From positions 124,001 to 188,000 of the forward strand of contig NZ_JAGGJV010000001.1 in assembly GCF_017873135.1 (NCBI RefSeq): DNA of 64,000 nt, in the 5' to 3' direction. Both the position numbers and the translations under genes were made by a program. The DNA comes from Rhizobium herbae. GTDB lineage: Bacteria; Pseudomonadota; Alphaproteobacteria; Rhizobiales; Rhizobiaceae. The notes beneath the pieces were generated by a model. It ran no database searches. It saw nothing but the letters and a program-made list of their open reading frames with translations, and was not told the DNA's origin. This document shows positions 1 to 8,915 of the stretch, one piece after another; within the stretch, counting starts at the first letter, position 1; each line of letters opens with the position of its first letter.

Positions 1-1
1 G

Positions 2-2755
2 ATCGCTTTCCCTTATAGCCGCCAGACGACCATCACTCTGTGGAAGCGCAGTCATTTCAACGTGCCGGAATATCAGTCGCGCGAAGAAACGCAGATGGAG
101 CGGGGGCGCTATCTCGTCGAAAACGTCGGTGGCTGCGGCGATTGCCACACGCCACGCACGACCACCTACGGCCTTGACATGGAAAACGCCTATGCGGGCG
201 AAAAGGGTCTGACCGGGGCGGTGGCGCCCGATATCACCAAGGCGCGGATGGCAGGGCTTGCCTCGCCGGAAGTGTTCACCGTCGGCTTGATCGACGAAGG
301 CAAGAAGTTGTCGGGCGCTCCGCTGACCGACCCGGTGATGCGCGAGATCGCCCACGGCCTTTCTGCGTTGACGGAGAAGGACCGCACGGCGATTTACGCC
401 TTCCTCTCCGACCGTGAGGTCAAGCCGCCGGAACCGGTGGCGCAATCGGCGACCGCGGTCTGCAAGGAAAGCACGCCCGCAGCCGCTCTCTCCGGCGACA
501 ATGCAGCCCTTGCGACGCAGGCCGATGCCTTCATCGGCAAATATTGCCGCAATTGCCATGGTCCGGGCGAAAGCTCTCAAGGGTCCTATCCGGCCGGCGA
601 CCTGACGACGATCGCCGCCGACGCCGCCTTCGTGGTCCCGGGCGACGCTGCCAAATCCCGTCTCTTCACCTCGGTGACCAGCGGTCGCATGCCGCTGGGC
701 AAGCGGCCGACCGCGGAAGAGGTCAAGAGCCTCGAGGATTGGATCAACTCGCTCAACAAGTCGAACCTGCCCCAGACCGCCGCGTCCAAACCCGATCGCA
801 CGCGGCCGATGCTATCTTATGGTGATTTCGTCGAGGCCGGACTGAAGGACATCTCCAAGGTCAGCGACCTCGACCGGCAATACATGCGCTATTTCTCCTA
901 CCGCAACCAGTACAACGGCATGATGGGTTGCGAGGAGGACAAGACCTTCATGAAGCGCATGGACGTACTGGCCGGCGGCTTCAAGAAACTTTTGAATTCA
1001 TTGTCCTATGGCCCGAAACTTGTTCTTCCGCAGGAAGTCGAGGGAACCAACGGGCTGATGGTCCGGGTGGATCTTCGCGACCTGCAATGGTCGGCGGAGG
1101 ACTACAATTTCCTGATCTCGCAGTATTTCTACGGTGTCGATCCGGGCAGCGACGCGTCGCTTCTGGCGCTGACCAAGGAAACCGATACCGTCCTGCCGAT
1201 CATGCGCATCGACTGGTTCATGGCCAATGCGGCCAAGCCGAAGATCTACAATGTTCTCATGAAACTGCCGACCCATATCCGGGAACTCGAAAAGCGGTTC
1301 CAGATCGATGTGGATGAGAACATTCGGCGCCGCCAGGTGCTCAGAGCCGGTTTCGCCGATGGCTCGTCCGGCGTGTCTGATCACAATCGCATGCTGGAGC
1401 GCCACGACATGCCGTTCGGCGGCTACTACTGGAAATCCTATGATTTCGGCGGCGATGTCGGCAAGCAGGTTCTGAAGCGCTTCCCGCATGGACCCAAGGA
1501 AATCGAACCGCTCGATGCCGGCTTGAGTTCGTTCGAACATGATGGCGGAGAAATGATCTTCTCGCTGCCCAACGGGTTGCAGGGATATTACCTGTCGACC
1601 GCGGAAGGAAAGCAGCTCGATGTCGGGCCGACCAGCATCGTCTCGTTCCGGGAACGGCCGATCGGCAAGGGGGTCGAGATCACCAATGCCCGCTCCTGCT
1701 TCGACTGCCACGCCAACGGCATCCTGTCGAAACGCGACCAGTTGCGCGAGCATATCGAGACATCGACGCTGTTCAGCAAGGATCAGCAGGCGGTCCTGCT
1801 GGACATGTATGTGCCGCAGGAGGAATTGGATGCGGCCTACAACAAGGATCGCCAGCGTTTTGTCGAAGCCTTGGTGAAGCTCGGCGTCACCGAGCCGACA
1901 CCGGATGGCAGCGCGCAGAGTATGCAAGCGCCCGGCAATGCCGAGCTGGTCACGTATTTCGGTGACAAATACGAGGATGAACTCGATTTCGAAGCTCTTG
2001 CGGCGGAATTCGACATGACGCCGGATGAATTCTCGTCCGCGATCAAGCGGGTCGAGGATGTCGATACGTTGAGGCTCGGTATCGACTGGGTGACGACGCT
2101 GGAGGCGGGCGGCACCATCCCACGAGCGGAGGTAGAGCAGCAATTCCCGCTGCTTCTGTCGCCGCTGATGCAGCTGAAGCCGCTCGATACCACCACGGTG
2201 CATGTGGCTGCGAGCAGCCAGACCCAGGATGTGGCAGGCCAGACGGCACAGCAGGATTATGTCAAGGCCGAGACCGTCGTGGCGGCGACGCCGGCCTATC
2301 GCCAGGAAAAGCCCGTCGACTACAACAAGCTCGAACTGGCTCTCCACGTCAGCACAACAACGGCCAAGGTCGGGGACCAATTGTCCTTCGAGCTCAGCTC
2401 CAACAAGGCCTGCGAACTGCAAATCCTCTATGTCGAAGAGACCGGCAACGTCGAGGTCATTCCGGATGCAATGATCGGCAACACGACTTTGCAGGCTGGT
2501 GAAAAACGCCAGATCCCGCAGCCGGGCACCGGTAATCTGACCTTCGATACGCCGGCGCCTGCCGAAACGATGATCGCCTATTGCCGCGAAGGCGGGCTTG
2601 GCGACCAGAAGCTCTCGGTGGAACGGGCGCGCCAGCTGGTGGCGGAATCGCACCTGCCGCCGACACGCGGGCTTGCCATCAACCTGGCGAAGAAGGCCGA
2701 GGACGACAAGGGCGCCAGCGGCTTGCAGGTCGTGACCTTCGAAATCAAGCAATAG
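2..2755 (+). CDS. Multihaem c-type cytochrome with C-terminal DUF4384-like module (5' partial)
   Basis: The frame is open to the left edge of the window, so the N-terminus is missing; a GTG at 62 is probably internal, because the upstream in-frame codons (IAFPYSRQTTITLWKR) resemble the segment before the second haem of alcohol-dehydrogenase-type cytochrome subunits. Numbering from 62, three CxxCH haem sites are visible: C25-GD-C28-H29, C162-RN-C165-H166 and C546-FD-C549-H550. At least one more haem may lie off-window. Residues about 260-620 form a long domain with the phrase SLPNGLQGYYL shortly before the third haem, as I recall from large multidomain cytochromes of unknown role. Residues about 757-845 resemble DUF4384, also present in both downstream caspases. 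The haems imply a periplasmic protein handling electrons; the partner is unknown. The next gene starts 96 bp downstream on the same strand. Confidence 0.8.
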   Translation: MAFPYSRQTTITLWKRSHFNVPEYQSREETQMERGRYLVENVGGCGDCHTPRTTTYGLDMENAYAGEKGLTGAVAPDITKARMAGLASPEVFTVGLIDEGKKLSGAPLTDPVMREIAHGLSALTEKDRTAIYAFLSDREVKPPEPVAQSATAVCKESTPAAALSGDNAALATQADAFIGKYCRNCHGPGESSQGSYPAGDLTTIAADAAFVVPGDAAKSRLFTSVTSGRMPLGKRPTAEEVKSLEDWINSLNKSNLPQTAASKPDRTRPMLSYGDFVEAGLKDISKVSDLDRQYMRYFSYRNQYNGMMGCEEDKTFMKRMDVLAGGFKKLLNSLSYGPKLVLPQEVEGTNGLMVRVDLRDLQWSAEDYNFLISQYFYGVDPGSDASLLALTKETDTVLPIMRIDWFMANAAKPKIYNVLMKLPTHIRELEKRFQIDVDENIRRRQVLRAGFADGSSGVSDHNRMLERHDMPFGGYYWKSYDFGGDVGKQVLKRFPHGPKEIEPLDAGLSSFEHDGGEMIFSLPNGLQGYYLSTAEGKQLDVGPTSIVSFRERPIGKGVEITNARSCFDCHANGILSKRDQLREHIETSTLFSKDQQAVLLDMYVPQEELDAAYNKDRQRFVEALVKLGVTEPTPDGSAQSMQAPGNAELVTYFGDKYEDELDFEALAAEFDMTPDEFSSAIKRVEDVDTLRLGIDWVTTLEAGGTIPRAEVEQQFPLLLSPLMQLKPLDTTTVHVAASSQTQDVAGQTAQQDYVKAETVVAATPAYRQEKPVDYNKLELALHVSTTTAKVGDQLSFELSSNKACELQILYVEETGNVEVIPDAMIGNTTLQAGEKRQIPQPGTGNLTFDTPAPAETMIAYCREGGLGDQKLSVERARQLVAESHLPPTRGLAINLAKKAEDDKGASGLQVVTFEIKQ

Positions 2756-2851
2756 CGCAAGGATCGGCCGCCGATTGGCGGTCGGTCGCACATAACTATC
2801 CGGCATGGTGGACTGGCCGGGATGTTGGACTGGCACGAGAAAGACGGCGTC

Positions 2852-3748
2852 ATGAAGATGAAGATCGTGGTTGGGGCATGGTTGCTGACAGCGTGTTTCG
2901 CCGGTTCGGCGTCTGCTGCGTGCGATGCTCTGGCGCAGGCGGCCGAGGCTACCAATGCCGGAAACGAAGCGCTGGCTCGTGAGATCGCCGGCAGGCCGAA
3001 GCCCGGATGCACGACTGACGAGAAGGCGATGATCAGCCGGATTGTGGCGCTCGCGTCGTTTAACCGGATTGTTGGCGCAGTCGGGCAGGGCGCCAACCTC
3101 GCGGATTTCGAGCAGGAGCTCGAAACGATCCGCAAGACCAATTCGGCGCCGTGGCAGGTGTTCGATGCGCTCGGCGACATCAACCGGGACCGCCGGGACT
3201 ATGAAGCCGCCGCGCGCTACTACCAGCTGGCGTTGGAGGACGCATCCAACGAAGTGCTGACGCCCGACTGGATGGCGCCGGATGAGAAATACATCGTGCG
3301 GCTTGATCACATGGCGACGGAAATGCGATTGGCGGCGCCGAGGCCGGTGAAGCTCGCCATGCGTGGCGCCTGCAAGATCAGCTATCGCGGGGTTTCGCTG
3401 AAGAAGAAATCGACACCGGTTCGTTATGTCTTCGGCACCGCGGAATTCACCCCGGAAGGGTTGGAGTCGGCCAGGGACCTGTCCGAATGCCTGAAGTCGG
3501 TCAAGCCGAAGGCGATCACGCTGATCGGCCATACCGACCCGGTGGGCACCGCGCAGGCCAATCGGGCACTGTCGCTGGAGCGCGCCGATGCCTTGGCGCA
3601 ATATCTTGTTACTGAGGGATATGCGGGTGTCTGTACAACCGTCGGCAAGGGCGAGGACGAGCCGTTCAAGGCCGATGATGCCAGCGCCTATGACGAAGAG
3701 ACGCTCAATCAGATGAATCGGCGTGTCGAAGTCGATGTGGAGAACTGA
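2852..3748 (+). CDS. Exported OmpA-family protein with TPR-like segment
   Basis: The 298-aa product begins with a signal peptide (MKMKIVVGAWLLTACFAGSASA). I prefer the ATG at 2852 to the in-frame ATG at 2822 because only 2852 places the signal peptide at the N-terminus. Residues about 101-131 look like one tetratricopeptide-type helical pair (WQVFDALGDI, DYEAAARYYQLAL). Residues about 190-298 form an OmpA-like peptidoglycan-binding domain with the diagnostic GHTDPVG, followed by N..LS..RA...YL and a terminal NRRVEV. No lipobox is apparent: the cysteine in LTAC lies inside the hydrophobic core, so a soluble periplasmic or wall-bound protein is more likely than a lipoprotein. The stop codon directly abuts the ATG of the first caspase gene, implying one transcript. 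Its likely job is to hold a complex at the cell wall; this is inferred. Confidence 0.85.
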   Translation: MKMKIVVGAWLLTACFAGSASAACDALAQAAEATNAGNEALAREIAGRPKPGCTTDEKAMISRIVALASFNRIVGAVGQGANLADFEQELETIRKTNSAPWQVFDALGDINRDRRDYEAAARYYQLALEDASNEVLTPDWMAPDEKYIVRLDHMATEMRLAAPRPVKLAMRGACKISYRGVSLKKKSTPVRYVFGTAEFTPEGLESARDLSECLKSVKPKAITLIGHTDPVGTAQANRALSLERADALAQYLVTEGYAGVCTTVGKGEDEPFKADDASAYDEETLNQMNRRVEVDVEN

Positions 3749-5287
3749 ATGATGCTGCGCGGCTTTCTTCTCGCCCTTCTGGTTTCCGCCGCGCCCCTTG
3801 GCGTCGCGTCTGCGAAGACTTATGCCCTGGTGGTCGGCATCGATGCCTATCCTCATGAAGTCAGCCTTGACGGCGCAGTCAAGGATGCGAGGGATGTCGA
3901 AGGCGCCTTGCAGCGTGCCGGCATCGACCAGATGGCGACGTTCTTCGATGCCGCGGCACGCAAGGACGATATCCGTGCAGCCTGGACGGGCTTCGTGGAC
4001 AGCGCTTCGCAGGGCGATACGATCATCTTCACCTATGCAGGCCACGGGGCGCAGATGCCGGAGCTTGTCGCCGGCGACGAGGCCGATGGGTTGGATGAAT
4101 TCCTGCAGCTCCCCGGATTCGACCGCGGCCGTGCTGCGGAAACGGATCACGAGATCATCATCGACAACGAGCTGAACGCCTGGTTTTCGGAAGCTGAGGC
4201 CAAGGGCGTGCAGGTTCTCTTCGTCTCCGACAGCTGCCATTCCGGTGGCATGAGCCGGTCCTTTTCCGGCAAGACGCGCCTTGCCCATGCCGTCACCGTC
4301 AAGCTGCCGCCGCCGTCCGAGGAAGCAGTTTCCGGTGCGAAGGTAAAAGAGGCGGATTTCCGCCAGGTGACGGTGCTTGCCGCCTCGCTGGAAAGCCAGC
4401 CATCGCCCGAAGTCATCATCAACGGCGAAGCGCGCGGTGCGCTGAGCTGGAGTTTTGCCCGCGCCGTCGAAGGCTCGGCCGATCGCAACGGCGACGGCAA
4501 GATATCCCGGGTCGAACTGGAGGACTATGTATTCTCCAACGTAAAGCTTCAGTCCGAAGCCTTGCAGGTTCCGAACTTCGTTCCGCAGCTGCCGCGCTCC
4601 GAGGACGAAGTGGTGATGCCGCTGACCCGCAGCGCGGTGGTCGCGGCCGATCCGGCTGTGAAAAAGACATATAAACCGGTGCGTGAATCCGGCTGGGACG
4701 GCAAGCTGGCGCTGACGGTCAGCGGCTCCGACCTGATACCGGAAAACACTGGCGGCACGGGCGTGCCGTATCGCTGGGACGCGGCAGCCGGAATCTTCTA
4801 TACGCCGAATGGCGATATTGCGGGCGAGCATATCGATGCGGCTGCGGTCCAGTCCGTCGTCGACAAGTTCATCCTGCTCGATTTCCTGAAAGCCATGGCA
4901 AGCCAGAACCCGGGTGCCGTATCGCTGACGCCGCAGAAGGATATCTATGCCGGCGGCGACAGGATTTCCTTCGATGTGCCGGCGTCGGGATACAAGAACA
5001 TGGTGGTCTTCAATCTCGCCAATACGGGCCAGGTGCAATTGCTGGACGTCCAGTCGGAGGGGACGGCCAGTCAAGAATTCAAGCTGACGGATATGCAGGT
5101 GGTGGAGCCCTTCGGGGCCGATCATCTGATCGTCATTTCCACCAATGAGCCGATCGACGCCATTGGTGCCGCTTTGGCAAGCAAGGCGGTGGATGCGGCG
5201 ACCGTGCTGCAACTCTTGTCGACGCGGATCGACGGAACCGATACCAGCGTTGCGATCCAGCCGCTCTATACCCGGGAGAAGCTCTGA
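3749..5287 (+). CDS. Exported caspase-family (peptidase C14) protein 1
   Basis: The 512-aa product has a signal peptide (cleavage near A22) and a caspase-type fold: ALVVGIDAYP strand, catalytic His99 in TYAGHGAQ and catalytic Cys163 in SDSCHSGG. The full His-Cys dyad suggests an active protease. The Asp two residues before Cys163 is the position linked to Arg/Lys specificity in metacaspases. Residues 245-256 form a canonical 12-residue EF-hand loop (DRNGDGKISRVE), a common element of bacterial caspase-like proteins. Residues about 390-470 are a DUF4384-like module shared with the neighbours, followed by a helix and a final strand. The ATG follows the upstream stop without a gap and is preceded by GGAG. 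The stop overlaps the next start (TGATG), so translational coupling is expected. The substrate is unknown. Confidence 0.88.
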   Translation: MMLRGFLLALLVSAAPLGVASAKTYALVVGIDAYPHEVSLDGAVKDARDVEGALQRAGIDQMATFFDAAARKDDIRAAWTGFVDSASQGDTIIFTYAGHGAQMPELVAGDEADGLDEFLQLPGFDRGRAAETDHEIIIDNELNAWFSEAEAKGVQVLFVSDSCHSGGMSRSFSGKTRLAHAVTVKLPPPSEEAVSGAKVKEADFRQVTVLAASLESQPSPEVIINGEARGALSWSFARAVEGSADRNGDGKISRVELEDYVFSNVKLQSEALQVPNFVPQLPRSEDEVVMPLTRSAVVAADPAVKKTYKPVRESGWDGKLALTVSGSDLIPENTGGTGVPYRWDAAAGIFYTPNGDIAGEHIDAAAVQSVVDKFILLDFLKAMASQNPGAVSLTPQKDIYAGGDRISFDVPASGYKNMVVFNLANTGQVQLLDVQSEGTASQEFKLTDMQVVEPFGADHLIVISTNEPIDAIGAALASKAVDAATVLQLLSTRIDGTDTSVAIQPLYTREKL

Positions 5288-6855
5288 TGGCCGTCTGGCA
5301 AACGAGCTTCGCGGGATTTCTGTCGTGCCTCACGTTTCTCGGCGCACAGCCGCTGGAGGCAAGGGCGGAGGACAGGGCTCTGCTGATCGGCATCGGCGCT
5401 TACGAAAACCTGCCGGAGGACATGTTCCTGCATGGGCCGAAGAACGACGTGAAGGCTATTCAGCAGCTTTTGACCGGAACGCTGTCCTTCAAACCCGAGG
5501 CAATCCGGGTCCTGACCCACGAGAAGGCCACGAGGCAGGCGATGCTGTCGTCGATGGACGAATGGCTGGTTGCCGGAACCGCGCCCGGCGACCGGGTCTA
5601 TCTTTACTTCTCGGGACACGGACTTCAGGTGAAGGATGTCAGCGGCGATGAGGAGGACGGAATGGACGAGGCCATTTCGACCTATGACATCAAGGCCGGC
5701 GAGACGGACTGGACCAATGTCATCCTCGATGACGACCTCGAGGCGGTGCTGGAGAAGTTGAAGGGCAGGGCCGTGACCTTGGTGATTGATGCCTGTCATT
5801 CCGGGACGATTTCCCGTTCGCTTTCCACAGAAGCTGTATCCGGGCTCAAAGGCGCACGGTATCTGCCGCGGCCCTTCGCCCAGGCCTCGAAACAGAAAGC
5901 CACCAGAGGCCTTCGGATCGATCTCGGCGTCATCGACAAGCCGGCGGAATTGACGGTCGGCGGCGTGACGGCCTGGAGTGCGGCAGCACCCTATCAGGTC
6001 GCGTGGGACGATGTCCGGCTGCCGATCGAGGACCGCCACGGCGTTTTCACATCAGCTTATATAGCCGGCTACACACCGGCGGAATCCGACGGAAACGGCA
6101 ACGGTCTTGTCAGCAATGCCGAACTTTTCGAATATGTGACGAAGAAGTCGAAGGAATATTGCTCCGCGCAGGAGAACTGCGACAATCTCGATCCGCAGCT
6201 GGAAAGCGTGCCCGATGCGCTCGGCACCAGCGTCGCCAAGCCCGAACCGTACAAGGCAGAGCAGGCGGCCACGGATCAGCCCCAGAACAAGCCGGAGGAC
6301 AAGCCGGAGCCGGTTTACCAGCAAGCGAAAGCCGAGGCCGGCGTCGCGCCTGCCTACGTTGACGCAGACCCCGTCGCAGCCATCGGCGATATCGTCGGCA
6401 AGGCGGATACCGGCGACGTGACGGTTTCTCTCGATACCGGCCCGATGCTGAAAAAGGGCCAGGCCTTCAAGATCTCGGTCACGAGCAGCTATGACGGCAA
6501 TCTCGTGCTTCTGGATGTCAACAAAGAGGGCGTCGCGACGCAGATTTTCCCCAACGACATGGCGAAAAAAATCACGCCGCTTTCGGCGGGATCGGCGCTG
6601 ACCATACCCGACGATTACTACGGCTTTGATTTCGAAGCCGAAGGCAGCGGCGACAACATGCTGGTCGCAATCGTCGTCGGTGATCCGGTGGACCTGAAGG
6701 ATGTGGCGCCGTCGGTGCAGGGGCTGAGCGCCGAGCTTGATGCCCGGCAGACGCTGAGCGATATCGTTGCCAAATTGCAGAAGACGTGGACGGCAGACGC
6801 CGAAAATCGCGGTATCCGCTGGTCTCTGGGAACGTTGAAATACACGATAGAATAG
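5287..6855 (+). CDS. Exported caspase-family (peptidase C14) protein 2
   Basis: The 522-aa product has a signal peptide (cleavage near A27), then a caspase fold with ALLIGIGAYE, catalytic His111 in FSGHGLQ and catalytic Cys170 in IDACHSGT. Residues 268-279 (DGNGNGLVSNAE) match an EF-hand loop with Asn in place of Asp at loop position 5. A Pro/Glu/Lys/Gln-rich linker (about 315-360) separates the protease from a DUF4384-like module at about 377-465. It is a diverged paralogue of the preceding protein, not a recent copy; both active sites are intact. The ATG overlaps the upstream TGA by one base, with GGGAG just before it. A strong palindromic terminator follows at 6895, so this is probably the last gene of the unit. 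Confidence 0.88.
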   Translation: MAVWQTSFAGFLSCLTFLGAQPLEARAEDRALLIGIGAYENLPEDMFLHGPKNDVKAIQQLLTGTLSFKPEAIRVLTHEKATRQAMLSSMDEWLVAGTAPGDRVYLYFSGHGLQVKDVSGDEEDGMDEAISTYDIKAGETDWTNVILDDDLEAVLEKLKGRAVTLVIDACHSGTISRSLSTEAVSGLKGARYLPRPFAQASKQKATRGLRIDLGVIDKPAELTVGGVTAWSAAAPYQVAWDDVRLPIEDRHGVFTSAYIAGYTPAESDGNGNGLVSNAELFEYVTKKSKEYCSAQENCDNLDPQLESVPDALGTSVAKPEPYKAEQAATDQPQNKPEDKPEPVYQQAKAEAGVAPAYVDADPVAAIGDIVGKADTGDVTVSLDTGPMLKKGQAFKISVTSSYDGNLVLLDVNKEGVATQIFPNDMAKKITPLSAGSALTIPDDYYGFDFEAEGSGDNMLVAIVVGDPVDLKDVAPSVQGLSAELDARQTLSDIVAKLQKTWTADAENRGIRWSLGTLKYTIE

Positions 6856-6894
6856 CTTTGGCTTTGCTCGCTTCGCGCTCAAAACCTGCATAAA

Positions 6895-6928
6895 CAAAAG
6901 GCCAGCGACGATCGTCGCTGGCCTTTTG
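6895..6928. terminator. Perfect 34-bp palindrome, bidirectional terminator
   Basis: A 17-bp arm (CAAAAGGCCAGCGACGA) is followed immediately by its exact complement, giving a GC-rich stem flanked by A and T runs. It sits between the convergent second caspase gene and aapP and can end transcription from both sides. Confidence 0.85.
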
Positions 6929-6958
6929 TCGATCGGTTGACTGAAAGGCTTTCGTACC

Positions 6959-7735
<777 letters not shown>

Positions 7736-7753
7736 GATATTTCCCCTCAATTG

Positions 7754-8911
7754 TTATCGTTTGTGGCCCTTGTCGAGCTTTCGTTCCATGAAACCGGAAT
7801 AGCGCGACATGCCGAAGCAGAAAAGCCAGAAAGTAAATCCGGCAAAGACGAGACCCGACAGCGGCGTCACAGGCGATGCCCAGTTGGCGTCCGAGAAGTT
7901 CTGGCGGACGATGCCGAGCAGGTCGAACATGCCGATGATCGAGACCAGCGACGTATCCTTGAACAGGCCGATGAAGGTGTTGACGATGCCCGGGATCACC
8001 AGTTTCAGCGCCTGCGGCAGGATGATCAGCCGCATCTTCTGCCAGTAGCTCAAGCCCAGAGAATCAGCGCCTTCCGCCTGTCCCTTCGGAATGGCCTGCA
8101 GGCCGCCGCGCACCACTTCGGCCATATAGGCGGAAGCGAAGAACGACACCCCGATCAGCGCCCGCAGGAACTTGTCGACTGTCATGCCCTGGGGCAGGAA
8201 CAAGGGCAGCATGACGCTGGCCATGAACAAGACCGTGATCAGCGGAATGCCGCGGACGATCTCGATGAAGATGGTGCAGATCATCCGGATGACCGGCATT
8301 TTTGATCGCCGGCCGAGCGCAAGGATGATGCCGAACGGCAGCGACACGGCAATGCCCACGAAGGAGAGGATCAGCGTGACCATCAGCCCGCCCCAGAGCG
8401 GGGTTTCGACGTAGGGAAGGCCAAGCACGCCGCCGATCAGGAGGAAGAACGACAGGATCGGCAGCACCCCGAACAGCAGGATCGCGTTCAGACCCTTCTG
8501 CGGGATCTTCGGGATCAGCATCGGTATGAGCAGGGCGACGAACAGGATGCCGACCAGCGCCGGCCGCCAGCGTTCATCGATCGGATAGCGCCCGAACAGG
8601 AACTGGTCGAACTTGGCACCGACGAACGCCCAGCAGGCGCCGCTCCAGCCTTCCGGCTGCGAGCCCCCTTGAGCGGCCGTCGCACAAACGCCGCGCCCGC
8701 CGCCTGTCCAGGAGGCGTCGATGAACAGCCATTTGATCATCGGCGGCAGGAACCAGGCAAGAATCAGGATGGCGATGATCGTCAGCACCGCGTCCTTCGG
8801 CGTGGCGAAGAGATTTTTTCGAAACCAGGCGACATAGCCCTTTTCAAGAATCGGCGGTGCCGATGGGGAGAGCATCGTGGTGCGGACGAAGTTGGTCTGA
8901 TGTGTGTTCAT
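7754..8911 (-). CDS. aapM: General L-amino acid ABC transporter permease AapM
   Basis: The 385-aa inner-membrane permease has a long N-terminal region with several hydrophobic spans, including an inserted Gly/Cys-containing periplasmic segment (about 70-100). The C-terminal permease domain carries the conserved EAA-type cytoplasmic loop ([22 protein letters not shown]). This length and the long N-terminal extension are typical of AapM rather than of short HisM-type permeases. It starts four bases after the aapQ stop with GGAGAG overlapping the end of aapQ, implying coupled translation. It forms a heterodimeric channel with AapQ. Confidence 0.95.
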   Translation of the reverse strand: MNTHQTNFVRTTMLSPSAPPILEKGYVAWFRKNLFATPKDAVLTIIAILILAWFLPPMIKWLFIDASWTGGGRGVCATAAQGGSQPEGWSGACWAFVGAKFDQFLFGRYPIDERWRPALVGILFVALLIPMLIPKIPQKGLNAILLFGVLPILSFFLLIGGVLGLPYVETPLWGGLMVTLILSFVGIAVSLPFGIILALGRRSKMPVIRMICTIFIEIVRGIPLITVLFMASVMLPLFLPQGMTVDKFLRALIGVSFFASAYMAEVVRGGLQAIPKGQAEGADSLGLSYWQKMRLIILPQALKLVIPGIVNTFIGLFKDTSLVSIIGMFDLLGIVRQNFSDANWASPVTPLSGLVFAGFTFWLFCFGMSRYSGFMERKLDKGHKR

Positions 8912-8915
8912 GATC

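Noticed and set aside
62-2755. Cytochrome gene starting at GTG 62
   Set aside because: The frame is open upstream to the window edge with sequence resembling the cytochrome family, so 62 is probably internal.
998-5212. 1404-codon open frame on the minus strand
   Set aside because: It lies antisense to the cytochrome, OmpA and caspase genes, has a His/Arg/Asp-rich composition without domains, and reflects GC-biased third positions of the real genes.
3749-6855. Caspase pair as a cytoplasmic abortive-infection (CARD/gasdermin-type) defence system
   Set aside because: Both proteins carry signal peptides and no gasdermin, NLR, nuclease or other defence gene is nearby.
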